Shown here piece after piece: positions 25,836-33,099 of a stretch of 64,000 nucleotides of DNA (position 1 is its first letter; each line of letters opens with the position of its first letter). Both the position numbers and the translations under genes were made by a program. The stretch is from Arthrobacter sp. PM3 (GTDB lineage: Bacteria; Actinomycetota; Actinomycetes; Actinomycetales; Micrococcaceae): positions 924,360 through 988,359 of the forward strand of contig NZ_CP022314.1 in NCBI RefSeq assembly GCF_003352915.1, given 5' to 3'. Below the pieces are notes generated by a model. It made no database searches. It saw only the letters and a list, made by a program, of their open reading frames with translations, and had not been told where the DNA came from.

Positions 25836-26930
25836 TTAGTCCTTGGCCCGGACGTAAGTGTCCGTGGGGACGTAGTACTTGGCCGCGTCGGCGGGCGTGA
25901 CTACCGTCGTGTCGATGTAGTTCGTCTTGCTTGGGCACTGCGACTGGTCGCCCTTTGCCGCGGCGATCGCCATGCGCACGGCTGCGGCTCCCTGATCCCA
26001 CGGCTGGTTGGACGCGTCAGCCTGGAGCGGGCCCTTCGGGTTGTCCACCATTTCCTTGATGGCTCCCATGCCGCCGTCATAGCTGGCCATGATAATCCCG
26101 TCGCCCCAGAGACCAGCCTGCTGCAGGCCTTGGACTATGCCACCGTGCATGACATCGCTCATGCTGTAGACGACCTTGAGGTCTGGATTGGCTGTGGCGA
26201 CGTCGCGGATAGGGGCCAGCGCCTTGTCCGGCTTCCACTCTCCGTACTTCGTGTCAAGCTTCACAGTGGTCACACCGGGGTGCTTTTCCATTACACGGTT
26301 CCAGCCGGCCATGAAGCCGTTGAAGCGAAGGTCGCTCAGCACGTCTCCCGGGAAGCCGCCGATGCCCACTATCTTGATTTGCCCGCTGTCGCCGTACTTC
26401 TCGAGCGCCTTCTTTGCGGCTACATCGCCGGCAAGCGCGCCGGTTTTCTCCTGGTCCTCCGCGACGTAGCAGAACATGTCCGGAACCAGAGACTTATCAA
26501 CGCTCGAGTTGACAGTCACAACCGGGATGCCCGCGTCCTTCAGCGCCTGAATCGAGGGGCCAACGCCCAACGGGTCATTCGGGTTCATGACGACGACGTC
26601 CACGCCCTTTGTGATTAGGGTCTGTACGTCCGCGTTTTGCCGCACAGTGTCACCGTTGGCGTCCAGCAGCTCGAGCCGCGCCCCGACCTTGCTGGCCTCG
26701 GCCTGGCCGCCCTCGACCAGGGTCTTCCACCAGTCACTGCCACTGATGCCGCGCTGGCTCCAGCCGATGACCAATCCCTTGCCTGTTGCTTTCTCCCCGC
26801 CGTCAGCAGCCGTTGCAGCACCGCTCTTGCACCCGGACAGCCCGAGTGCGGAGACCGTCAGGATCGAAGCGCACAGCGCGACAGTGGCGAGCCTTCGCCT
26901 CCGACGGACCACAGTTGTACTCCTCCGCAT
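25836..26930 (-). CDS. Sugar ABC transporter substrate-binding lipoprotein (RbsB-like)
   Basis: 364 residues: basic N-terminus, hydrophobic leader and lipobox LSGC (about residues 31-34), then a periplasmic-binding-protein-type domain with LVIGWSQRGISGSDWWKTLVEGGQAEA, VDVVVMNPNDPLGVGPSIQALKDAGIPVVTVNS and a distal hinge region. ATG 26930 is preferred because AAGGGAG lies 8 bp upstream; a GTG three codons earlier is possible. First gene of the seven-gene operon; promoter and operator lie 64-80 bp upstream. Confidence 0.92.
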   Translation of the reverse strand: MRRSTTVVRRRRRLATVALCASILTVSALGLSGCKSGAATAADGGEKATGKGLVIGWSQRGISGSDWWKTLVEGGQAEASKVGARLELLDANGDTVRQNADVQTLITKGVDVVVMNPNDPLGVGPSIQALKDAGIPVVTVNSSVDKSLVPDMFCYVAEDQEKTGALAGDVAAKKALEKYGDSGQIKIVGIGGFPGDVLSDLRFNGFMAGWNRVMEKHPGVTTVKLDTKYGEWKPDKALAPIRDVATANPDLKVVYSMSDVMHGGIVQGLQQAGLWGDGIIMASYDGGMGAIKEMVDNPKGPLQADASNQPWDQGAAAVRMAIAAAKGDQSQCPSKTNYIDTTVVTPADAAKYYVPTDTYVRAKD

Positions 26931-26993
26931 AAACAACACTCCCTTGTGTATTTGACCGCCCCGCCGTCGGGGCTATGTGAGTCAAGTTACACG

Positions 26994-27011
26994 TGAGTTA
27001 GCGCACTATCA
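26994..27011. promoter_or_regulatory. Promoter and imperfect LacI-type operator before the transporter operon
   Basis: TGAGTTAGCGCACTATCA has a left half identical to the nitrilase-site half and a degenerate right half. On the minus strand it overlaps a promoter-like pair TTGGAC-17 bp-TTGATA, the -10 being inside the operator. It lies 64 bp before the binding-protein start. Confidence 0.65.
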
Positions 27012-27127
27012 ATGGCTTGCTGGAAATATGTCCAAGATTAGCTTCGCTCGGGTTTTCAGCCGCCAAGTAGGCTTATATTTAGGGGATGATCCCACCAGCT
27101 CCAACGCTGAGCGACAATGAAGTCCAG

Positions 27128-27145
27128 CGGGTTATCGCTAACTCA
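27128..27145. promoter_or_regulatory. Second, distal LacI-type operator
   Basis: CGGGTTATCGCTAACTCA matches the 18-bp palindrome of the nitrilase site at 15 of 18 positions. Its centre is about 134 bp from the proximal site, a distance suited to repressor looping (inference). Confidence 0.6.
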
Positions 27146-27540
27146 TCGGTCCTTCTAAGCCCGGGTGCCGTTGAAACGGCGGGACGAGTGAGAACCGGGT
27201 CTGTCCGGTGCGGCGGATCCCCTGCGGGGCCGGCGCGTAGGGAGCAGCAGCCAGGTCGCCTTGGAGCGGGTGCCGGCACAGGCCCGCTCCTGCCCGGGGA
27301 AGCATTCGAGCCTGGCCTGCACAACGACTAACCGTCCACCCCGGTGGGCGAAAAGAATCAGCAGGTGCCGGGCCGGCCTCAAATCAAAATTCTACGGCTG
27401 GCCACATTGGGAGACGACTGCGTTTCGTGCAGACTTCGAGGACATATTGGCCATTCTGTGCACAGAGGACCGGGCGGCTGATCCACCCCGGCGCCATCCT
27501 GGAGTCCTCAAGGTCTCGCGCCGCCGGGATCTCGGGAACG

Positions 27541-28866
27541 TCAGCAGCCGGGCGGCCTGTATTCGTAGGTTCCCGCATCGGCCGCGCCCTGGCCCTGGCA
27601 GTCGGCGCCCTGGGTGGCGGTCCTGCCGTCCAGGTCCGCGGGGAAAGGACTCGCCCCGGCCCGATCGATGGCAGGGCTCCCCGCGGCGAGGTGGAGGTCC
27701 GCGGGCGCGTTCACGAAGCCGGCAGGTTCGGTGGTGGACGTGGCGCTGGGAACGATATTGGTGGGGCCGTTGAGGACATTGCTTTCCTCGGTCCAGCCGG
27801 AGCCGTCCATCCACAGCGAGTTGCGGACCGCCACAAGGATGTTGGCCCTGATGACCGTGGACTTCGGGCAAGAGGCGTGGCAGACGACCGCCTGGGAGTC
27901 CTGGCCGTCCAGCCACACGGTGTTGTGCTCGAACGTGGTGCCGTTGGTCGGGCCGAAGGAGGAAGTATCGCCGCGGGCGATCAGCCCCATGGCCTGGGCA
28001 CAATCAGGCACGCAGGTGGCCCTGATGAGGTTGTAGCTGTACGTATTGCCGTCGGCGGTGCCACTCCGGCCGCGGCCGATTTCGGAGAAGACGTTGTTGT
28101 CCACCGCCACGTTGTGGTGGATTTTGTTCCGGTTGCCGTTATAGATCTCGAATGCGCTGCCGTCATGGCCGAAGTCATAGGACAACGCGGTGGAACCTGC
28201 GACGGTGTTGCCGGAGAATTCGTTGTCGCTGCCGTTGATGAGGAAGCCGAAGGCACCGGAGTCGTCGCTGCAGTCCACGGCGGCTTTAGTGTCGCAACCC
28301 GTCCCCGGGGTATTGACGTTCATGATGTTGTTATCGGTGACCGTGTTGTTGACGTAGCTGCCGAAGTCGGAGCCCTCGCTGACCTTGATGCCCGCGGCGT
28401 TGTTCCGCGCGGCAGAGTTCCGCACGAGGTTGTGGTTCCCGTAGATGCTGATGCCCGCATAACCGCACGAGTCCGCCTGCAGGCCGTCCACAGCAATGAA
28501 GCTCCCGTCCAACCTGACGCAGGTGCCCTGCAGCCCTCCCGTGATGACTGGCAGCTCCCCGGTTCCGTAGGCATTGAATGTGATTCTGAGCCGGGTGGTG
28601 CCGCTCCTGCTGACTGTGAGGCCGCCGGAGAACACGTCACCGCGGCGGAAGCTGACGGAGTCGCCGGGATGCAGCACCGCGGCGTTGACCTTATCGAGGC
28701 TCGCCCACGCGGACTCGGGCGACGCCCCGTCGTTGCTGTCGCGGCCGTCCGCGCTCACGTAATACGTGGCCCCGGCCGCCGACGCCGGCGCAGAGGCGCC
28801 GCCCAGCAGGCCGCCCAGGAACAGCAAAATGACCAGTGTGGCGGCGGCTGTGGGCCTGATCTTCAT
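27541..28866 (-). CDS. Secreted right-handed parallel beta-helix protein
   Basis: 441 residues: signal peptide (MKIRPTAAATLVILLFLGGLLGGASAPASA), then YYVSADGRDSNDGASPESAWASLDKVNAAVLHPGDSVSFRRGDVFSG, the usual entry to pectate-lyase-like beta-helices, and many short Asn/Gly-rich strands (VRNSAARNNAAGIKV, YVNNTVTDNNIMNVN, FSGNTVAGSTAL). Such proteins bind or cleave polysaccharides outside the cell; no catalytic residues can be assigned and lyase or glycosidase activity is open. Its place next to arabinose and transporter genes suggests plant-wall polymers. AGGTG site before the ATG. Confidence 0.85.
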   Translation of the reverse strand: MKIRPTAAATLVILLFLGGLLGGASAPASAAGATYYVSADGRDSNDGASPESAWASLDKVNAAVLHPGDSVSFRRGDVFSGGLTVSRSGTTRLRITFNAYGTGELPVITGGLQGTCVRLDGSFIAVDGLQADSCGYAGISIYGNHNLVRNSAARNNAAGIKVSEGSDFGSYVNNTVTDNNIMNVNTPGTGCDTKAAVDCSDDSGAFGFLINGSDNEFSGNTVAGSTALSYDFGHDGSAFEIYNGNRNKIHHNVAVDNNVFSEIGRGRSGTADGNTYSYNLIRATCVPDCAQAMGLIARGDTSSFGPTNGTTFEHNTVWLDGQDSQAVVCHASCPKSTVIRANILVAVRNSLWMDGSGWTEESNVLNGPTNIVPSATSTTEPAGFVNAPADLHLAAGSPAIDRAGASPFPADLDGRTATQGADCQGQGAADAGTYEYRPPGC

Positions 28867-28890
28867 GGATGCACCTGGGTTCTCGCCATG

Positions 28891-28902
28891 TATCCGCGGA
28901 TA
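28891..28902. promoter_or_regulatory. Palindrome TATCCGCGGATA before the beta-helix gene
   Basis: Perfect 12-bp palindrome 24 bp before the beta-helix start, overlapping GGATATCC. A possible operator or part of the 5' leader; no matching site was noticed elsewhere. Confidence 0.4.
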
Positions 28903-28905
28903 TCC

Positions 28906-28948
28906 GGGTGCCGCTGCGCTCCGCGTCCGGCGGAGCGCAGCGGCACCC
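28906..28948 (-). terminator. Perfect 19-bp hairpin between mmuM-like and beta-helix genes
   Basis: Arms GGGTGCCGCTGCGCTCCGC (28906-28924) and its exact reverse complement (28930-28948) with a 5-nt loop. It lies 97 bp after the methyltransferase stop and 40 bp before the beta-helix start; no T-run. Probably a GC-type terminator for the upstream gene. Confidence 0.65.
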
Positions 28949-29044
28949 TGAGTGGCTTAACGCTATGAGGGCGCCAGATCCAAGTCAATGAATCCGGCTC
29001 GGGCAGCGCCCAGCCCGGCAAGCACCTTCCGGCCAGGGCCGTCC

Positions 29045-30013
29045 CTAGGGTCCCGCCACGGCGGCAATGTCCAGCGGGGTAGTCCGGCAGCATCCCCCGA
29101 CGAGCCGGGCACCGAGGGAACGCCAGATCGGCGCCCCCTCGGCGAGGCTTGCCGGCGCTGGAGTGTCGCGGCCAGCCAGGCTGCCCGCGTCCCTGCCACC
29201 CGTCACGGCCGGCCCCCACGTTTTGGTGACTGCGTCATAGCTTTCGCCGGAATTTGGGTACGCGATCAGGGGTGTGTCGGTGGCTTTGCCCAGAGCCCGC
29301 AGGGACGGGGAGACCAGCCCCAGCGGCACACAGTTCACGCCTATCGCCACCACGAGCGGTTGCCCGCTGAAGAAGTTTGCCACCTCAGCCAGAGGCGTAC
29401 CGTCGCTGATGTGCCCGCCGTCCCGCAGCGTGAAGGAGAACCAGGATTCGACGTCGAACTCTTTCACGAGTGCCAGCAGCGCGTCGGCCTCCGGCAACGA
29501 CGGCAGGGTTTCACAAGCGAGGAAGTCCGCTCCGGCCTCCACCAGCGCCGCAATCCGGGGGCGGTGGAATTCCATGAAGTCGTCGCGGCTGAGAACGTAG
29601 TCGCCCCGGTATTCGGATCCGTCCGCGAGGTACGCCCCGTAGGGCCCGACCGATCCTCCAATGAGCAGGGGGCCGGCATCCGCATTTTCGGCCAGGTACT
29701 CGCGGCGTGCTTCGTCGGCCAGGCGCACGCTCAAGGCCACCAGCCCCAGGGCTTCTTCCTCGTCGATGCCGCGCCGGGCAAATCCCAGGGGTGTGGCCTG
29801 GTAGCTCGCCGTGATGGCGGCCGTAGCTCCGGCGCGGAAGTAATCGTGATGGACGCGCTTGATCAACTGCGGCTGTTCCAGCAGTACTTTTGCCGACCAC
29901 AGAGGGTCTTCCAGGTTGCAGCCGTGCGCCTCCAGCTCGGTGGCGAGGGCACCGTCCACTGTGAGGTTCGCTCCGGAATTGAGGAGGAGGGAGAGCTTTG
30001 CGTTAGTAGGCAT
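29045..30013 (-). CDS. mmuM: Homocysteine S-methyltransferase
   Basis: 322 residues of the MmuM/HMT family: transfers a methyl group from S-methylmethionine (or S-adenosylmethionine) to homocysteine, giving methionine. Motifs are VDGALATELEAHGCNL at the N-terminus, the zinc cysteine in IGVNCVP and the paired cysteines in VGGCCRTTP at the C-terminus. Start ATG 30013 is chosen for the GGAG 9 bp upstream; an ATG 42 bp earlier has no site. It stands alone, divergent from the next operon; it may be part of amino-acid use in this region. Confidence 0.92.
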   Translation of the reverse strand: MPTNAKLSLLLNSGANLTVDGALATELEAHGCNLEDPLWSAKVLLEQPQLIKRVHHDYFRAGATAAITASYQATPLGFARRGIDEEEALGLVALSVRLADEARREYLAENADAGPLLIGGSVGPYGAYLADGSEYRGDYVLSRDDFMEFHRPRIAALVEAGADFLACETLPSLPEADALLALVKEFDVESWFSFTLRDGGHISDGTPLAEVANFFSGQPLVVAIGVNCVPLGLVSPSLRALGKATDTPLIAYPNSGESYDAVTKTWGPAVTGGRDAGSLAGRDTPAPASLAEGAPIWRSLGARLVGGCCRTTPLDIAAVAGP

Positions 30014-30136
30014 CGTTTGGGGCTCCAAGCGGTTCGGTTCGTTGTTGACTGCCATGCGGACGCGACGCCTCGTGGTCCGGCAATGCAAGCTAGCACACCG
30101 TCGGGCGACACGGTCATCACCCCAAGTGTGCGTAAT

Positions 30137-30186
30137 AAGCATTTTTCAATGCTTGTAATGAACATCACTCTATGCCACCATGGCAT
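30137..30186. promoter_or_regulatory. Inverted repeats in the divergent promoter region
   Basis: Two small operator-like repeats stand before the 30226 gene: AAGCATT-N4-AATGCTT at 30137-30154 and ATGCCA-N3-TGGCAT at 30172-30186. They lie in the divergent space between the methyltransferase gene and the cyclase operon and could bind the IclR regulator encoded at 31457. Confidence 0.45.
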
Positions 30187-30225
30187 CCAGAACACCTTTT
30201 GTGACCCCGCAGGAAGAGGCATCCC

Positions 30226-30675
30226 TTGAAAATTGAAATGAAAGCAGTACGCAAACTGCGCGTGCATTGGCCCATAGCCTCGGAAACGCTCGCCCGGCTC
30301 AGCAAAGGAGACGCAGACGCACTAAAGGACGAGGCAGGCATCGCGGCGCTGCTCCAGGCCCTGTCGGAATCCCCGGATCTAGGAGATTTTGGCAACTACC
30401 GGCATGTCTTCGAATCCGGAGTCGGTTTCGAAGGGTTTACCTGCGCGGAGGGCGCAAACCCTACGCTGGGTCAGGTGGGCCAGCGGACCATTTCGCCAAC
30501 CTTCGTCTTCACGACGTATTTCGACGCGCTGCTCGATGAAGCCACAGTGGAACGCTTCCTCCAGCGCATCATCGACATCCACCCCTGGGAGGTGCCTGTC
30601 ATTGAACTGACCGGGCCAATCACCGTCTCCAGCACCGCACTTCCGGCATTCAGTGAGAGCGGGGCCGCGCGATGA
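30226..30675 (+). CDS. Hypothetical protein with HPWE motif, coupled to cyclase
   Basis: 149 residues, not recognised. No signal peptide or membrane segment. Visible features are an N-terminal basic strand (IEMKAVRKLRVHWPI), a middle glycine-rich part, and a C-terminal IIDIHPWEVPVIELTGP stretch. HPWE-xP recalls the HPYEEP loop of CutA/NIF3-type ferredoxin-like domains, which may mean a similar fold, but I cannot assign a function. Its stop overlaps the start of the cyclase gene (ATGA), so the two are surely one operon and likely act together. Confidence 0.75.
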   Translation: MKIEMKAVRKLRVHWPIASETLARLSKGDADALKDEAGIAALLQALSESPDLGDFGNYRHVFESGVGFEGFTCAEGANPTLGQVGQRTISPTFVFTTYFDALLDEATVERFLQRIIDIHPWEVPVIELTGPITVSSTALPAFSESGAAR

Positions 30676-31424
30676 TTGAAGCCGCCACGGCCGGACTTTG
30701 GAACGATCTGCAGCCGCTGCTGGCAGGCAGATCGTTCACCGATCTGACGCACGCCTTCCACCCCGGCCAGCCACATTTTCCGGCATTCCCCGACGAACAA
30801 AGAGAGGCCCTCTTCGACCTGGAGAACGGCGATGGATTCACCGCCCATCGCTATTCGATCGTGGGCCAGTGGGGAACGCACGTGGATCCGCCCTCGCACT
30901 TCATCCGCGGAGGACGCACGTTGGACCAGATTCCCGTGGAGGACATGGTCCTCCCGCTGGTCATCCTCGACATCACCTCGCGGGTCGCGGAAGACGCCGA
31001 TGCCACGCCCACCGTCGAGGACATCCATGCATGGGAGCGCCGCAATGGTGCCATCATGCCCGGGGCCTTTGTGGCATTGCGGACCGGCTGGAGCCGCCGC
31101 TGGCCCGACACCGGTGCCATGGCAAACCGGGATGAGGAGGGGATCAGCCATACGCCGGGATGGTCGCAGGAGGTCCTCTCCTTCCTGATTGAGGAGCGCT
31201 CGGTTACCGCCGTCGGCCATGAGCAGACGGATACGGATCCGGGGAGCGCCACATCCCGCCAGGACTTCACCTTGGAGACCTACGTCCTGGCGCAGAACCG
31301 GTGGCAGATCGAGCTGATGGCCAACCTGGACGGGCTTCCGGAAGCAGGCGCGATCCTCATTGCGAGCTGGCCGAAGCCGCTGCAAGGCAGCGGGTTTCCG
31401 GCCCGGGTCTTCGCCATCCACTAG
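30672..31424 (+). CDS. Cyclase-family metal-dependent hydrolase
   Basis: 250 residues of the PF04199 'cyclase' family (kynurenine formamidase and relatives). Signature HRYSIVGQWGTHVDPPSHFIRGGRTLDQIPVEDMVLP gives the HxGTHxDxPxHF-type metal motif (here QWGTHVDPPSHF), and SVTAVGHEQTDTDPGSA the distal ligand stretch. It could hydrolyse an N-formyl/N-acyl amide or a cyclic compound; the substrate is not evident. Coupled to the unknown 149-residue protein and followed after 32 bp by an IclR regulator. Confidence 0.87.
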   Translation: MIEAATAGLWNDLQPLLAGRSFTDLTHAFHPGQPHFPAFPDEQREALFDLENGDGFTAHRYSIVGQWGTHVDPPSHFIRGGRTLDQIPVEDMVLPLVILDITSRVAEDADATPTVEDIHAWERRNGAIMPGAFVALRTGWSRRWPDTGAMANRDEEGISHTPGWSQEVLSFLIEERSVTAVGHEQTDTDPGSATSRQDFTLETYVLAQNRWQIELMANLDGLPEAGAILIASWPKPLQGSGFPARVFAIH

Positions 31425-31456
31425 GACGCCCCGGTCCAGTGGCTAGAATCGGTTTC

Positions 31457-32245
31457 ATGTCTAAGACGTCCAGCATGGGCCGGGGAATCATGGCGGTCCT
31501 GGCAGTCGGCGCCCGCAGTACCGGAGGGCTGCCTGGCGGAACAGTTGCTGACATAGCTGCTGATCTTGGCCGGGACCGCAGCCAGGTGTCGCGCAGCCTC
31601 CGGACCGCCGAGCAAGAGGGATTCCTGGCACGCGGCGGGCAGAGGTCGTACACCCTGGACTGGTCGCTCCTGACCGATGCCCAGCTGTTGACAGAACAGC
31701 GTCTCCAGACGGACGGCGCGACTGCCCTGGAACGCCTGGCCGGAGAGACCGACGAAGGATGCTTCCTTGGCGTTCTGCGGGGTGACAGTACGGTCACCAT
31801 CGGCGAGCGCGTTCCGGCAAGCAGCAACATGGTCGGCTCCTGGCTGGGCCGGCCCTACCCGGCTTTCTGCAGTGACGCCGGCCAGGCGTTGCTGTGGGAG
31901 GCGTCCGACGCTGAGGTCCGGAACATCTTCTCCGGCGTCCCGTTCGTCCGGCACGGCCCTAATACACCGCTTGACGTCGAGGACTTCCTGTCACGACTGC
32001 ACGGGGCGCGGGCCCGGGGATACTCCGTTGTCGATGAGGAAGCCGAACCGGGGCTGTATTCCCTGGCCGTTCCGATTCGGGACTTCAAGGGCGACGTGGT
32101 GGCAGCCTTGCAGGTGGTGGGCACCAAGACACGCCTGGAGCCGCGGCACGAACTCTGCGCCACGGCCTTGGTTTCCTGGGGGGAGTGGCTTGAGTCCAGG
32201 CTCGGGCATGCCGTGCAGAAGAACCCGACGGCGGGTCAGGTGTGA
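31457..32245 (+). CDS. IclR-family transcriptional regulator
   Basis: 262 residues. N-terminal winged helix (TVADIAADLGRDRSQVSRSLRTAEQEGFLARGG) and C-terminal IclR effector domain (GSWLGRPYPAFCSDAGQALLWEASD..ARARGYSVVDEEAEPGLYSLAVPIRD). ATG 31457 fits family length. Same strand as the cyclase operon and probably its regulator. It is clearly related to, and points tail-to-tail at, the next IclR gene (16 bp apart). Confidence 0.88.
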   Translation: MSKTSSMGRGIMAVLAVGARSTGGLPGGTVADIAADLGRDRSQVSRSLRTAEQEGFLARGGQRSYTLDWSLLTDAQLLTEQRLQTDGATALERLAGETDEGCFLGVLRGDSTVTIGERVPASSNMVGSWLGRPYPAFCSDAGQALLWEASDAEVRNIFSGVPFVRHGPNTPLDVEDFLSRLHGARARGYSVVDEEAEPGLYSLAVPIRDFKGDVVAALQVVGTKTRLEPRHELCATALVSWGEWLESRLGHAVQKNPTAGQV

Positions 32246-32261
32246 CACCCGGAACGATGCA

Positions 32262-33062
32262 TTAGCTGGCAAGGTCCTTCCGGCCGGCGTCGGTCCGCGT
32301 GCGGCCGTCCACCGATCCCAGCCGCGCCGCTGCTGACGTAAGAGCCGCCGCAATGTCATCGGCCCTGGAGATGATCTCGGCCCGGCCGCCCAGGACGCTG
32401 AGCGAGGCAAGGATGGAGCCGGCGGCGCCGCGTACCGGAACTGCCAGTTCGTAGACTCCGTGCTCGAATTCCTCTTCCGCGACAATGTAGCCCCGCACCC
32501 TGTCGCGCTCCATCAGGTCGGCAACCTCCTGGGTCGAATGGGCCGCCCCCGGACCGCCGACGCCGATGAAGTTCACGTCGCCGAGGAGGGTTTGGAGGGC
32601 CGGCTCCGGTTCGTCCCACAGCAGGGCCCGGCCGGCCCCGGTGCACCACACGGGCGTCACCATGCCGGGTTTGACGAAGCTTCCGGGGACCGCGTCGTTG
32701 CTGGAGGCGCGCAGGAGAATGACGCGGAAGCCCTCGCGGGCACAAACCCTGGCTCTCAGTCCGAAAGAAGCCACCAGAGCCTCAAGTTCAGTTCTCGATT
32801 CACGGACCCATCCGGCATTCAGCGCCGCGGCCAGGCCGAAAAAACGCGGGCCGGTTCGGAACGGGCCACGTTCGACCCGTTCCAGCAGTCCCAGCTCGCA
32901 CAACTCCTGCGTCAGCCGGGAGACACGGCTCTGTTCCATGTCCAGCTCGGATGCCAGCTGGGAAACCCCGAGAAGCCGCCTGCCCCTCTTCTCCCGGTCC
33001 GCGACCAGCCGAACTATGCGAAGCCCCTGGGCCACGGATGACGCTTCCGCGGATGCATCCAC
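32262..33062 (-). CDS. IclR-family transcriptional regulator (second)
   Basis: 266 residues from a GTG with GGAAGGAG 8 bp upstream; the longer open frame overlaps the racemase gene and has no support. HTH stretch LLGVSQLASELDMEQSRVSRLTQELCELGLLERV; effector domain with TPVWCTGAGRALLWDEPEPALQTLLGDVNFIGV and RGYIVAEEEFEHGVYELAVPVRG. Third gene of the permease-racemase operon, so it likely controls that operon and perhaps the divergent homoserine-type genes. Confidence 0.88.
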   Translation of the reverse strand: MDASAEASSVAQGLRIVRLVADREKRGRRLLGVSQLASELDMEQSRVSRLTQELCELGLLERVERGPFRTGPRFFGLAAALNAGWVRESRTELEALVASFGLRARVCAREGFRVILLRASSNDAVPGSFVKPGMVTPVWCTGAGRALLWDEPEPALQTLLGDVNFIGVGGPGAAHSTQEVADLMERDRVRGYIVAEEEFEHGVYELAVPVRGAAGSILASLSVLGGRAEIISRADDIAAALTSAAARLGSVDGRTRTDAGRKDLAS

Positions 33063-33099
33063 GCTGCACGCTCCTTCCACCCGATACCTACGCCCATTC

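Larger units (their letters stand above)
26931..27540. other. Gene-free stretch with regulatory signals
   Basis: 610 bp between the beta-helix gene and the binding-protein gene. Beyond the two operator-like sites and the minus-strand promoter, I see no convincing gene. A plus-strand TATATT box at 27074-27079 followed by an AGGGG-ATG at 27086 opens an 81-codon frame without recognisable content, possibly a remnant or a leader. The rest may be decayed DNA. Confidence 0.5.

Noticed and set aside
27086..27331. 81-codon plus-strand gene
   Set aside because: Has a fair start signal but no recognisable family and poor codon character after the first 30 residues; noted only as a possible remnant.
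28953..28970. Fifth LacI-type operator before the beta-helix gene
   Set aside because: TTAACGCTAT resembles the core, but only 10 of 18 positions match the consensus palindrome.
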